A model generated the notes under the pieces. It was not told the origin of the DNA, did not search any database, and worked only from the letters and a program-made list of their open reading frames with translations. A DNA stretch of 64,000 nt, taken from assembly GCF_001936625.1 (NCBI RefSeq), contig NZ_MSDU01000008.1:248001-312000 (forward strand), written 5' to 3'. This document shows positions 56,165 to 64,000 of the stretch, one piece after another. The position numbers and the translations under genes were made by a program. This DNA is from Domibacillus antri (lineage in GTDB: Bacteria > Bacillota > Bacilli > Bacillales > Domibacillaceae). Within the stretch, counting starts at the first letter, position 1. The number at the start of each line of letters is the position of its first letter.

Positions 56165-56926
56165 TTAATCATTCACGCGTGCTATTTTAATGTCTTTTAT
56201 CACTTCGCGAACGACATAACTGGCCATAATTAAGCCGGCAACAGACGGAACAAAAGCGTTGGAGGCAGGCGGCATTTTCGCCTTGCGGATTTCCGCCTCA
56301 TCGTTCCCGACAACCTGGCGCACATCTTCGCGGATGATGATCGGACTTTCATCGGAAAAGACAACGGGAATGCCTTTTTTAATGCCTTCTTTCCGGAGAC
56401 GTGTCCGCACGACTTTCGCAATCGGATCGGTGTGCGTTTTCGAAATATCCGCAATGGTAAAACGGGTCGGGTCCAGTTTATTGGCTGCACCCATGCTTGA
56501 AATAATCGGAATTCCCCGTTTTAAGCATTCCTTCATTAAATGAATTTTATATGATATCGTATCGGATGCATCCACGACAAAATCGAGGCCATAGCTGAAA
56601 AACTGCTCATATGTTTCTTCTGTATAAAACATCTTCAAGGCAATGACTTCACATTCCGGATTAATATCCGCAATCCGTTCTTTCATTAAGTCCGCTTTCG
56701 GCTGGCCGACAGTGGATAAGAGCGCGGGCAGCTGCCGGTTAACATTTGTAATATCGATCACATCTTTATCGACAAGAATCAGACGGCCGACACCGGAGCG
56801 GGCGAGCGCTTCAGCTGAAAACGAGCCGACACCGCCGATGCCAAGCACGGCAACGGTTGTATTTTTTAGGAATTCAAGACCTTCTTTTCCGAAAGCCAGT
56901 TCATTTCGTGAAAATTGATGAAGCAT
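56165..56926 (-). CDS. tcdA: tRNA t6A37 dehydratase TcdA (ThiF/E1-like)
   Basis: E1-like enzyme that cyclises t6A37 in tRNA to ct6A. The 253-residue product begins MLHQFSRNELAFGKEGLEFL and has the ATP-binding VLGIGGVGSFSAEALARSG, the Asp/Asn/Arg pocket VDKDVIDITNVNRQ, DASDTISYK and a late PSVAGLIMASYVV. GGAG lies nine bases before the ATG at 56926; a TTG two codons upstream is less likely. Between aspS and the old rarA neighbourhood as in B. subtilis (yrvM). Confidence 0.95.
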   Translation of the reverse strand: MLHQFSRNELAFGKEGLEFLKNTTVAVLGIGGVGSFSAEALARSGVGRLILVDKDVIDITNVNRQLPALLSTVGQPKADLMKERIADINPECEVIALKMFYTEETYEQFFSYGLDFVVDASDTISYKIHLMKECLKRGIPIISSMGAANKLDPTRFTIADISKTHTDPIAKVVRTRLRKEGIKKGIPVVFSDESPIIIREDVRQVVGNDEAEIRKAKMPPASNAFVPSVAGLIMASYVVREVIKDIKIARVND

Positions 56927-56952
56927 GTACAATCACTCCTGTTTTTGGGCAT

Positions 56953-57157
56953 AAAAAAAGACGGCGAATCCCAATCGTGCCGTCGTGTGAGATTATATGT
57001 TTTGAACCCGCTCATCGCAGGTGGGTGCCCTGCTTCAGGCGTTGCAAGTCCCCGCTAAGGGCATGTGCGCTGTCCAAAAAACCCGGACTCCCTAAACATA
57101 CAGCGTTCGGTCAAAACAGATAGTAAAACTAACGTACACATCAGGATTCACCTTATT
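56953..57157 (-). ncRNA. ssrS: 6S RNA (SsrS / BsrA type)
   Basis: A transcript of about 205 nt between aspS and tcdA, the place of bsrA in B. subtilis. Landmarks on the minus strand: GCTGTATG with GGACAGC, ATGCCCTTAGCGGGGACTTG and CCTGAAGCAGGGC (the 6S apical arm), and TGTTTTGACC pairing with GGTTCAAAACA to close the central bubble. The 3' end is a GACGGC / GCCGTC terminator with T7. 6S RNA holds the sigma-A RNA polymerase in stationary phase. Confidence 0.92.
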
Positions 57158-57163
57158 GAATAC

Positions 57164-57192
57164 ATCTTATCATACGTTTTTTTCAGGGTCAA
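57164..57192 (-). promoter_or_regulatory. Sigma-A promoter of 6S RNA
   Basis: TTGACC (57192-57187), 17-base spacer, TAAGAT (57169-57164) on the minus strand, placing the transcript start near 57157. No terminator is visible between aspS and this promoter. Confidence 0.85.
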
Positions 57193-57240
57193 CTTACAAT
57201 CCCCAAAATAAATCAGAAAATTAAAAATATATCTTTTGTC

Positions 57241-59013
57241 TTATTTTGCCGTCTGGCTAATGCGTAAATGAAGCTCTTCCAGCTGGGCATCAGACACTTC
57301 ACCCGGCGCATTTGTTAACACGCATGACGCGCTCGCCGTTTTCGGGAATGCAATCGTATCACGCAGGTTTGTGCGGCCGGCAAGCAGCATTACCATGCGG
57401 TCAAGACCAAGGGCAATTCCGCCGTGCGGAGGTGTTCCGTATTCAAATGCTTCAAGCAGGAAGCCGAATTGCTCTTTTGCCTGTTCTTCTGTAAAACCGA
57501 GCAATTTAAACATTTTTTCTTGAATATCACGCTCAAAAATACGAATCGATCCGCCGCCAAGCTCATAGCCGTTTAAGACAATATCATAGGCTTGCGCACG
57601 GACAGCACCCGGATCAGATTCCAGTTTGTCTAAATCTTCACGCGCAGGCATGGTGAATGGATGGTGCGCCGCATAGTAACGTCCTTCTTCTTCGTCGTAC
57701 TCAAGAAGCGGCCAATCTGTCACCCATAGGAAATTGTATTTTGATTCATCGATCATGCCAAGTTCTTTCCCGAGTTTCAAGCGAAGCGCGCCAAGCGCAT
57801 CTGCAACCACTTGTTTTTTATCCGCTACAAACAAGATCAAATCGCCTGTTTTCGCACCGGCTGTTTCAAGCAATTTCGCCTGCTCTTCTTCTGTAAAGAA
57901 TTTAAGAATCGGGCTCTTCATGCCGTCTTCTTCAACTTTAATCCATGCGAGTCCTTTTGCACCGTAGATGGCCGCAAATTCAGTGAGATGATCGATGTCT
58001 TTACGTGAATACTTCTCGCCTCCGCCTGGTACGCACAACGCTTTTACCTGGCCGCCTGATTCAACAACCTGTGCGAATACTTTAAAACCGGAACCTCGGA
58101 CCACATCCGCCATGTCAATCAGTTCAAGGCCAAAACGGGTATCCGGCTTATCGGAGCCAAAACGGTTCATCGCTTCATCATAAGTCATGCGTTGGAATGC
58201 ATCCGTAATGTCAACGTTTTTCACGCGTTTAACCACTTTTTTCAGCATTTCTTCCGTCATTTGCATAATGTCTTCCTGGCTCATAAAGCTTGTTTCAATA
58301 TCGACTTGTGTGAACTCAGGCTGACGGTCCGCGCGCAAATCTTCATCGCGGAAGCAGCGGGCAATTTGGTAATAACGATCGACACCGGATACCATTAAGA
58401 GCTGCTTGAAAATTTGCGGCGACTGCGGCAAGGCATAAAACTCGCCTGGATGAACGCGGCTCGGTACTAAGTAATCACGCGCGCCTTCCGGTGTTGATTT
58501 CGTTAAAATAGGCGTTTCCACATCAAGGAACCCATTGTCATCCAAATAGTCGCGGATCGTTTTTGTCACATCGCTGCGCATTTTCAGCGTATCGAACATC
58601 ACCGGACGGCGAAGATCGATATAGCGGTATTTCAAACGGACATCTTCGTTTACTTCTGTTCCGTCTTCCACCATGAACGGCGGAGTCTTTGCTTCACTCA
58701 AAACGTTAATTTCGGTTACATGCACTTCAATTGTACCTGTATAAATGTTTTCGTTTACTGTTTCAGGGTCCCGTTTAACGATGGTCCCTTTTACATCCAG
58801 CACATACTCATTGCGCACTTTTTCCGCTATCGCAAGGGCTTCTGCTGAAATTTCTGGATTGAAGACGATTTGCATAATACCCGTGCGGTCGCGCAAATCG
58901 ATGAAAATCACGCTTCCTAGGTCACGGCGGCGCTGCACCCATCCTTTTAATGTTACTTCCTGTCCAATATGTTCTTCTGTCATTTCACCGTTATAAAACG
59001 TGCGTCCAAACAT
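57241..59013 (-). CDS. aspS: Aspartyl-tRNA synthetase
   Basis: Charges tRNA-Asp (and possibly tRNA-Asn in a non-discriminating form). The 590-residue product has the N-terminal OB fold ([20 protein letters not shown]), class II motif 2 ([18 protein letters not shown]), the bacterial GAD insertion (about residues 290-410) and motif 3 ([15 protein letters not shown]). GGAGG precedes the ATG. It follows hisS with no gap. Confidence 0.98.
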   Translation of the reverse strand: MFGRTFYNGEMTEEHIGQEVTLKGWVQRRRDLGSVIFIDLRDRTGIMQIVFNPEISAEALAIAEKVRNEYVLDVKGTIVKRDPETVNENIYTGTIEVHVTEINVLSEAKTPPFMVEDGTEVNEDVRLKYRYIDLRRPVMFDTLKMRSDVTKTIRDYLDDNGFLDVETPILTKSTPEGARDYLVPSRVHPGEFYALPQSPQIFKQLLMVSGVDRYYQIARCFRDEDLRADRQPEFTQVDIETSFMSQEDIMQMTEEMLKKVVKRVKNVDITDAFQRMTYDEAMNRFGSDKPDTRFGLELIDMADVVRGSGFKVFAQVVESGGQVKALCVPGGGEKYSRKDIDHLTEFAAIYGAKGLAWIKVEEDGMKSPILKFFTEEEQAKLLETAGAKTGDLILFVADKKQVVADALGALRLKLGKELGMIDESKYNFLWVTDWPLLEYDEEEGRYYAAHHPFTMPAREDLDKLESDPGAVRAQAYDIVLNGYELGGGSIRIFERDIQEKMFKLLGFTEEQAKEQFGFLLEAFEYGTPPHGGIALGLDRMVMLLAGRTNLRDTIAFPKTASASCVLTNAPGEVSDAQLEELHLRISQTAK

Positions 59014-60291
59014 TTAGTTCGCCTCCATTTTTGTTTTTACGTATTGTGCAAGCTCGTTTAACGGAACATTTTCCTGTGAGCCTGCTGCCATGTCTTTCAC
59101 CGTAATCCGGTTTTCTGCCAGTTCATCTTCACCAAGAATAGCCGTGAAACGGGCATTTTGACGGTCGGATGCTTTCAATTGTGCTTTCATTTTCCGGTCC
59201 TGATAGTCACGGTCTGCAGATAAACCAGCTGTACGAAGCTGGTGGACGAGCGCAACCGATCGATCTTTTGCTTCCTCGCCGAGTGCAACGATGTAGCAGT
59301 CCAATCCGTTATCTAGCGGCCATTTAATTCCTTCCGCTTCCATTGCGGCTATAAAGCGCTCAATGCTGAAAGCAAATCCGATTCCTGGTGAATCCGGTCC
59401 GCCAAGATCCTGCACAAGACCGTTGTACCGTCCCCCGCCGCATAAAGTAGTAATGGCACCGAATCCTTCCGCTTCGCTCATCACTTCAAACGCTGTATGA
59501 TTGTAATAATCAAGTCCGCGAACAAGCTTCGGATCAATTGTATAGGAAATACCGAGTCCGTCAAGATAACCCGTTACTTTGCTGAAATAGGTTTTGGACT
59601 CTTCATTTAAATAATCGAGAATGGACGGCGCTGTTCCCATTAACTCATGATCCCTGTCTTTTTTGCAGTCCAGAATACGAAGCGGATTTTGCGCCAGACG
59701 CGTCTGGCAGTCGGCACAAAATTCGCCAATCCGCGGTTCAAAATGAGCGATTAACGCTGCGCGGTGCGCATTTCGGCTTTCCGCATCGCCAAGTGAATTG
59801 ATCACAAGGTTCAGCTTTTTTAATCCCGCTGATTTGTAAATATCCATGACAAGCGCGATCACTTCCGCATCGATTGCCGGGTCTTCACTTCCGATTGCTT
59901 CGACGCCAAACTGAACAAACTGGCGGTAGCGGCCAGATTGCGGACGCTCGTAGCGGAACATCGGACCTGTGTAGAACAATTTTACCGGCTGATCGGGAAT
60001 ACCGAACATTTTGTTTTCAACAAACGAACGGACAACTGCTGCGGTTCCTTCGGGGCGAAGAGTTAAACTTCTTTCCCCCCGGTCTTCAAACGTATACATT
60101 TCTTTTTGAACGATATCGGTCGTGTCACCGACGCTCCGTTTAAAGAGTTCTGTATGTTCAAAAATTGGTGTGCGGATTTCTTTGTAATGGTAACGGCGGC
60201 ATACTTCTTTTGCAATTGATTCGATATACTGCCATTTTTCCGACTGTCCGGGCAAAATGTCCTGCGTTCCGCGCGGAATTTTCACTGACAT
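59014..60291 (-). CDS. hisS: Histidyl-tRNA synthetase
   Basis: Charges tRNA-His. The 425-residue product has [10 protein letters not shown], class II motif 2 ([20 protein letters not shown]), the HisA motifs [14 protein letters not shown] and GGGRYNGL, motif 3 [11 protein letters not shown], and an anticodon-binding C-terminal domain. Two ATGs lie near the start; the second (60291) is seven bases from GGAGG. A T-box leader controls hisS-aspS. Confidence 0.97.
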   Translation of the reverse strand: MSVKIPRGTQDILPGQSEKWQYIESIAKEVCRRYHYKEIRTPIFEHTELFKRSVGDTTDIVQKEMYTFEDRGERSLTLRPEGTAAVVRSFVENKMFGIPDQPVKLFYTGPMFRYERPQSGRYRQFVQFGVEAIGSEDPAIDAEVIALVMDIYKSAGLKKLNLVINSLGDAESRNAHRAALIAHFEPRIGEFCADCQTRLAQNPLRILDCKKDRDHELMGTAPSILDYLNEESKTYFSKVTGYLDGLGISYTIDPKLVRGLDYYNHTAFEVMSEAEGFGAITTLCGGGRYNGLVQDLGGPDSPGIGFAFSIERFIAAMEAEGIKWPLDNGLDCYIVALGEEAKDRSVALVHQLRTAGLSADRDYQDRKMKAQLKASDRQNARFTAILGEDELAENRITVKDMAAGSQENVPLNELAQYVKTKMEAN

Positions 60292-60319
60292 GTTCATTCC
60301 TCCTTATGTACCGGCACAT

Positions 60320-60604
60320 AAAAAAACTTCCATCCCTGCGAATATTTGCAGGGACGGAAGTTTTCCGCGGTGCCACCCTCGTTAAAGCCGGAGCTTTCAC
60401 TTTTTTGATAACGCAATACGCGGTTTTTCCTACTGCCTTTCAGAAAAACGCCTCGGAAGTGTCTGTTCATGAAGGCGTACCGTAAATGCTCTCAGTCAAG
60501 GCATTTTTCTCTGTCCGGCCGGTTTTTCATTACTTTTCTTCGTCTTAGGCTTTATATTCATTCATAATCAAAAGCTGCATACGTGACATCCTGCAGACCT
60601 GATG
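60320..60604 (-). promoter_or_regulatory. T-box riboswitch leader of hisS-aspS
   Basis: Contains the T-box AGGGTGGCACCGCGG (60379-60365, minus strand), followed by a strong terminator (AACTTCCGTCCCTGC / GCAGGGATGGAAGTT, 60362-60326, then T7). Upstream lie several paired stems including AGGCGTTTTTC. As in B. subtilis this should respond to uncharged tRNA-His or tRNA-Asp. The specifier triplet was not assigned by eye. Confidence 0.94.
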
Positions 60605-60609
60605 AAAAA

Positions 60610-60638
60610 ATTATAAAAAACTTTTGTCTGTTTTTCAA
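60610..60638 (-). promoter_or_regulatory. Sigma-A promoter of the hisS T-box leader
   Basis: TTGAAA (60638-60633), 17-base spacer, perfect TATAAT (60615-60610) on the minus strand, starting just 8 bases beyond the dtd stop codon. The B. subtilis amidase gene yrvJ that lies between dtd and hisS is absent. Confidence 0.9.
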
Positions 60639-60645
60639 GCGCGTT

Positions 60646-61089
60646 TTATTGTTTGCTGTCGAGAATTAATGTCACCGGACCGTCATTTACGAGCGAAACA
60701 TCCATCATCGCACCGAATACACCGGTTTCGACGCAAACTCCTTTTTCGCGGAGCAGACCATTAAACTGTTCATACAATACAATTGCCTGTTCACCGCCGG
60801 CAGCCTGCATAAAATTCGGACGGCGCCCTTTTTTGCAGTCACCATACAACGTAAACTGCGAAATCGAGAGAATGGAACCTCCGCGGTCAAGCAGTGATTC
60901 ATTCAATTTGCCGGTTTCGTCTTCAAATATGCGTAAGTTGACAATTTTGTCGGCAAGCCAGACAGCATCTTTTTCTGTATCGTCATGCGTGACCCCGACG
61001 AGCAGGACGAGACCTGATTCAATTTGACCCTTGATTTCTCCATTCACTGATACGGATGCTTGTTTACTTCGCTGCAACACGACTTTCAA
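60646..61089 (-). CDS. dtd: D-aminoacyl-tRNA deacylase
   Basis: Removes D-amino acids (and Gly mischarged on tRNA-Ala) from tRNA. The 147-residue product, from a TTG at 61089, has [19 protein letters not shown], the [19 protein letters not shown] active-site block and the Gly-cis-Pro motif [14 protein letters not shown] lies six bases before this TTG; a TTG five codons earlier would place that site inside the gene. Directly follows relA. Confidence 0.95.
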   Translation of the reverse strand: MKVVLQRSKQASVSVNGEIKGQIESGLVLLVGVTHDDTEKDAVWLADKIVNLRIFEDETGKLNESLLDRGGSILSISQFTLYGDCKKGRRPNFMQAAGGEQAIVLYEQFNGLLREKGVCVETGVFGAMMDVSLVNDGPVTLILDSKQ

Positions 61090-61104
61090 TGAAAACACCT
61101 TCAA

Positions 61105-63303
61105 TCAATTCATAATACGGCGGACCGAATAAATATCCGGTATCTGTTTCACACGCTCCACCACTTTTTGTAAATGATTCACGTTTCGGATGAAGATCGA
61201 CATATCGATTTTCGCCATTTTATTGCGGTCAGACCGTCCTGAAACCGCGGAAATATTGGTTTTGGTTTCGCTGACTGCCTGCAGCACTTCATTGAGAAGC
61301 CCTTGCCGGTCATAGCCTGAAATTTCAATATCCACAAGATATTCTTTTTGATTGGCCGCGCCGGATTCCCATTCAACTGAGATAAGTCGGTTTTCCGCAT
61401 CATCATCAGCCGAGACGTTCGGACAGTCTTCCCGGTGGACCGAAACGCCGCGCCCTTTCGTAATATAACCGACAATATCATCGCCCGGCACCGGATTGCA
61501 GCAGCGTGACAGGCGGATTAATAAGTTATCAATGCCTTTTACTGTCACACCCGCATTTTTCTTCTGTGCAGATGGATTCGGCGGTGCTTTAATTTCTTTG
61601 ACGACCTCTTGAATGGCCGCTTCCTGATCACGCTGCTTCCGCAATTTCTCCGTCAGCCGGTTTGCTACTTGCAGTGCGGTCACTCCGTTGTATCCGACAG
61701 CCGCATACATATCTTCTTCATTTAAAAAATTGAATTTTTCGGCAACTCGTTTTAAGTTTTGCTGCGTCATGACGTCTTTTACGTCAAATTCCATGTTTTT
61801 TATTTCACGCTCGATCATATCGCGGCCTTTTTCGACGTTTTCTTCCCGGTTTTGCTTCTTGAAAAACTGGCGGATTTTATTTTTCGCCTGCGACGTCTGT
61901 GCCATTTTAATCCAGTCTTTGCTCGGACCGTATGAATGCTTCGATGTGAGCACTTCCATAATATCGCCGGTTTTCAGTTTATAATCGAGCGTGACCATTT
62001 TACCGTTTACTTTCGCACCGATCGTTTTATTGCCGATTTCTGAATGAATACGGTACGCAAAATCAATCGGGACAGAACCGGCCGGCAGCTCCAGCACATC
62101 CCCTTTTGGTGTAAAGACAAATACCAGATCGGAAAACAAATCAATTTTCAGCGATTCCATAAATTCTTCGGCATCCTGCGAATCATTCTGGAAATCCAAA
62201 ATTTCACGAAACCACGTCATTTTCTTTTCAAATGATGCATTTTCATCTACCGTACGGCCTTCTTTATACGCCCAATGCGCGGCGACCCCGAACTCGGCAA
62301 TGCGGTGCATGTCCTGCGTACGGATCTGTACTTCAAGCGGATCACCTTTTGGCCCGATCACCGTTGTATGAAGCGACTGGTACATATTCGTTTTCGGCAT
62401 GGCAATATAGTCTTTAAAGCGGCCTGGCATCGGCTTCCAGCACGTGTGGATAATCCCGAGGGCAGCGTAGCAGTCTTTTATACTGTCGACCACAATACGG
62501 ACCGCCAGCAAATCATAAATTTCATTAAATTGCTTATGCTGCTTTGTCATTTTCTGGTAAATACTGTAAATGTGTTTTGGCCGGCCGGAAATCTCCGCTT
62601 GAATGTCCATATGGTCAAGGCGGATACGCATTTCATCTATGACATCGTCCAAATATTGCTCACGCTCAGCCCGCTTTCGTTTCATTAAATTGACAATCCG
62701 GTAATACTGCTGCGGATTTAAATAACGAAGTGCTGTATCCTCGAGTTCCCATTTAATTTTTGACATTCCGAGACGATGGGCAAGCGGCGCAAAAATTTCC
62801 AGCGTTTCGTTCGATATACGACGCTGCTTTTCCTGCGGCAAATGTTTCAATGTCCGCATATTGTGGAGACGATCCGCAAGTTTAATTAAAATCACCCGGA
62901 TATCCTGCGCCATCGCCACAAACATTTTCCGATGATTTTCTGCCTGCTGCTCTTCTTTTGACTTATATTTAATTTTCCCGAGCTTTGTTACACCATCGAC
63001 AAGCATCGCGACTTCCGCATTAAATACATCCGTTAAATCCTGCAGCGTAACGTCTGTATCCTCTACTACATCGTGTAAAAAGCCGGCTGCCACCGTCGCC
63101 GGATCCATTTCTAAATCAGCTAAAATACCGGCTACTTGAATGGGATGAATGATATACGGCTCACCGGATTTGCGGAATTGATGCTTATGCGCTTCTTTCG
63201 CGTATTCATATGCTTTCCGGACAAATTCGACATGCTCCTCGTTCAAATAGGCACGGGTCCGGTCAATGACCTGGTCGGCGGTCAATATCTGGTCTTTCGC
63301 CAT
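61105..63303 (-). CDS. relA: Bifunctional (p)ppGpp synthetase/hydrolase Rel
   Basis: Makes and degrades the stringent-response alarmone. The 732-residue product has an intact HD hydrolase domain ([29 protein letters not shown]), the synthetase domain ([42 protein letters not shown]), TGS domain ([20 protein letters not shown]), zinc-finger-like region ([22 protein letters not shown]) and ACT domain. The hydrolase residues mark a Rel rather than a synthetase-only RelA. AAGG before the ATG has a long spacer. Confidence 0.98.
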   Translation of the reverse strand: MAKDQILTADQVIDRTRAYLNEEHVEFVRKAYEYAKEAHKHQFRKSGEPYIIHPIQVAGILADLEMDPATVAAGFLHDVVEDTDVTLQDLTDVFNAEVAMLVDGVTKLGKIKYKSKEEQQAENHRKMFVAMAQDIRVILIKLADRLHNMRTLKHLPQEKQRRISNETLEIFAPLAHRLGMSKIKWELEDTALRYLNPQQYYRIVNLMKRKRAEREQYLDDVIDEMRIRLDHMDIQAEISGRPKHIYSIYQKMTKQHKQFNEIYDLLAVRIVVDSIKDCYAALGIIHTCWKPMPGRFKDYIAMPKTNMYQSLHTTVIGPKGDPLEVQIRTQDMHRIAEFGVAAHWAYKEGRTVDENASFEKKMTWFREILDFQNDSQDAEEFMESLKIDLFSDLVFVFTPKGDVLELPAGSVPIDFAYRIHSEIGNKTIGAKVNGKMVTLDYKLKTGDIMEVLTSKHSYGPSKDWIKMAQTSQAKNKIRQFFKKQNREENVEKGRDMIEREIKNMEFDVKDVMTQQNLKRVAEKFNFLNEEDMYAAVGYNGVTALQVANRLTEKLRKQRDQEAAIQEVVKEIKAPPNPSAQKKNAGVTVKGIDNLLIRLSRCCNPVPGDDIVGYITKGRGVSVHREDCPNVSADDDAENRLISVEWESGAANQKEYLVDIEISGYDRQGLLNEVLQAVSETKTNISAVSGRSDRNKMAKIDMSIFIRNVNHLQKVVERVKQIPDIYSVRRIMN

Positions 63304-63356
63304 ATGCTTTGTTCACCTTCGCCCTTTCCGAAAAAAACTAATTGTTCTTATTATCG

Positions 63357-63397
63357 AAAAAAAAGCGCAGGATGTAAAGCTATCCTGCACTTTTTTT
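63357..63397 (-). terminator. Terminator between apt and relA
   Basis: AAAAAAGTGCAGGAT / ATCCTGCGCTTTTTT stem with an eight-base loop and a T7 run on the minus strand, so relA probably has its own start site in the following 50 bases. Confidence 0.88.
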
Positions 63398-63421
63398 ATA
63401 CATCGGGCGGAATTTGTCGAA

Positions 63422-63937
63422 TCAATCATATGGAATAATGGTTAAAATGTCGTATCCATCCAAATTCGCGCGTCCGTTTAAGTAATTTAATTCAATTAAG
63501 AAAGCAATGCCGGCAACGACCCCGCCAAGCTGCTCGACCAGTTTGATCGTGGCGTCAATCGTTCCGCCTGTCGCCAGAAGATCGTCTGTAATTAATACAC
63601 GCTGGCCCGGTTTGACAGCATCTTTATGAATCGTCAATACATCTTTTCCATATTCAAGGCCATATTCTACTTTAATCGTTTCACGCGGCAGTTTGCCTTC
63701 TTTACGGACCGGCGCAAAGCCTACACCGAGTGAATACGCAACCGGACAGCCGACAATAAAGCCGCGTGCTTCCGGACCGACAACGAGATCAACTTCTTTT
63801 TCACGTGCATACGCTACAATTTGATCCGTCGCATATCGGAATGCGTCGCCATTGTCCATTAAAGGCGTAATATCTTTAAATTGAATGCCGGGCTTTGGCC
63901 AGTCCGGTACAATTTTAATATAGTCTCTTAAGTTCAT
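63422..63937 (-). CDS. apt: Adenine phosphoribosyltransferase
   Basis: Salvages adenine to AMP with PRPP. The 171-residue product begins [20 protein letters not shown] and has the PRPP-binding [23 protein letters not shown] and the [14 protein letters not shown] flap. The ATG at 63937 follows GGAGG and overlaps the recJ stop (ATGA); 14 extra codons upstream are the recJ shadow. Confidence 0.98.
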   Translation of the reverse strand: MNLRDYIKIVPDWPKPGIQFKDITPLMDNGDAFRYATDQIVAYAREKEVDLVVGPEARGFIVGCPVAYSLGVGFAPVRKEGKLPRETIKVEYGLEYGKDVLTIHKDAVKPGQRVLITDDLLATGGTIDATIKLVEQLGGVVAGIAFLIELNYLNGRANLDGYDILTIIPYD

Positions 63938-64000
63938 TTCGTCAGTTCCTCCCTGTGTACAGCCGGCTGTTTCATCCATTCATCTATCGTATCCTTCAAT
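63934..64000 (-). CDS. recJ: C-terminal end of RecJ exonuclease (partial)
   Basis: The last 22 codons of a minus-strand gene, ending [16 protein letters not shown], enter from the right edge and stop at 63934, overlapping the apt ATG. In Bacillus recJ always precedes apt, and a TTG-like EW..QP tail fits, so recJ is inferred mainly from position. The rest lies outside the window. Confidence 0.72.
   Translation of the reverse strand, partial: LKDTIDEWMKQPAVHREELTK

Overview
The window is chromosomal DNA from a spore-forming, competence-capable Firmicute of the Bacillaceae. It carries intact sigK, spoIIP, gpr, sda, yqfC and yqfD, the comE locus, a CIRCE-controlled hrcA-grpE-dnaK-dnaJ operon, two T-box leaders and a 6S RNA, in an order that follows the B. 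subtilis yqf-yqe-yrr-yrv region closely. Protein divergence and several gene gains and losses show it is not B. subtilis; the species cannot be named from sequence alone. Almost all genes lie on the minus strand. The plus-strand exceptions are rpsT, yqzM, comER, sda, sigK and rarA.

Layout, left to right. 1-5.4 kb: dgkA (cut by the edge), ybeY, phoH, yqfD, yqfC, a small unknown membrane protein, floA and a short nfeD, with a sigma-W type promoter before nfeD. 5.6-7.1 kb: yqeY, rpsU, deoC. 7.2-15.1 kb: the class I heat-shock operon hrcA-grpE-dnaK-dnaJ-prmA-rsmE-mtaB. 15.1-20.4 kb: hemW, lepA, spoIIP, gpr. 20.5-26.6 kb: rpsT, holA, yqzM, comEC-comEB-comEA and divergent comER. 26.6-31.6 kb: the compact run yqeG-yqeH-aroE-yhbY-nadD-yqeK-rsfS-yqeM, serving ribosome assembly, NAD synthesis and shikimate synthesis. 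31.6-32.9 kb: a DnaA-box cluster, sda and uninterrupted sigK. 33-40.9 kb: mtnN, yrrS, greA, udk, the tRNA U34 hydroxylation genes trhP2-trhP1-trmR, mltG, yrzB, ruvX, ireB. 40.9-50.6 kb: alaS with its T-box, a zinc-ribbon gene, recD2, a TPR gene, mnmA, its cysteine desulfurase yrvO, cymR and a YczE-like membrane gene. 50.7-52 kb: rarA. 52-55.8 kb: a GntR (YtrA-type)/ABC-transporter operon. 55.8-64 kb: a decayed stretch, tcdA, 6S RNA, aspS, hisS with T-box, dtd, relA, apt and the 3' end of recJ.

Most of this is conserved core machinery: translation, tRNA modification, protein folding, stress response and sporulation control. The least ordinary part is the accessory ABC operon at 52-55.8 kb. Its regulator and a 38-bp perfect palindromic operator are intact. 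One ATPase, however, has lost the segment after Walker A and gained a 9-bp tandem duplication, and the second is broken by two one-base losses in A6 tracts. Other points of note are the absence of pgpH between phoH and ybeY, a short NfeD without its protease-like domain, a YczE-like gene placed directly before cymR, and a possible 23-residue membrane peptide convergent with sigK. I found no CRISPR array, insertion sequence, prophage, tRNA or rRNA gene.
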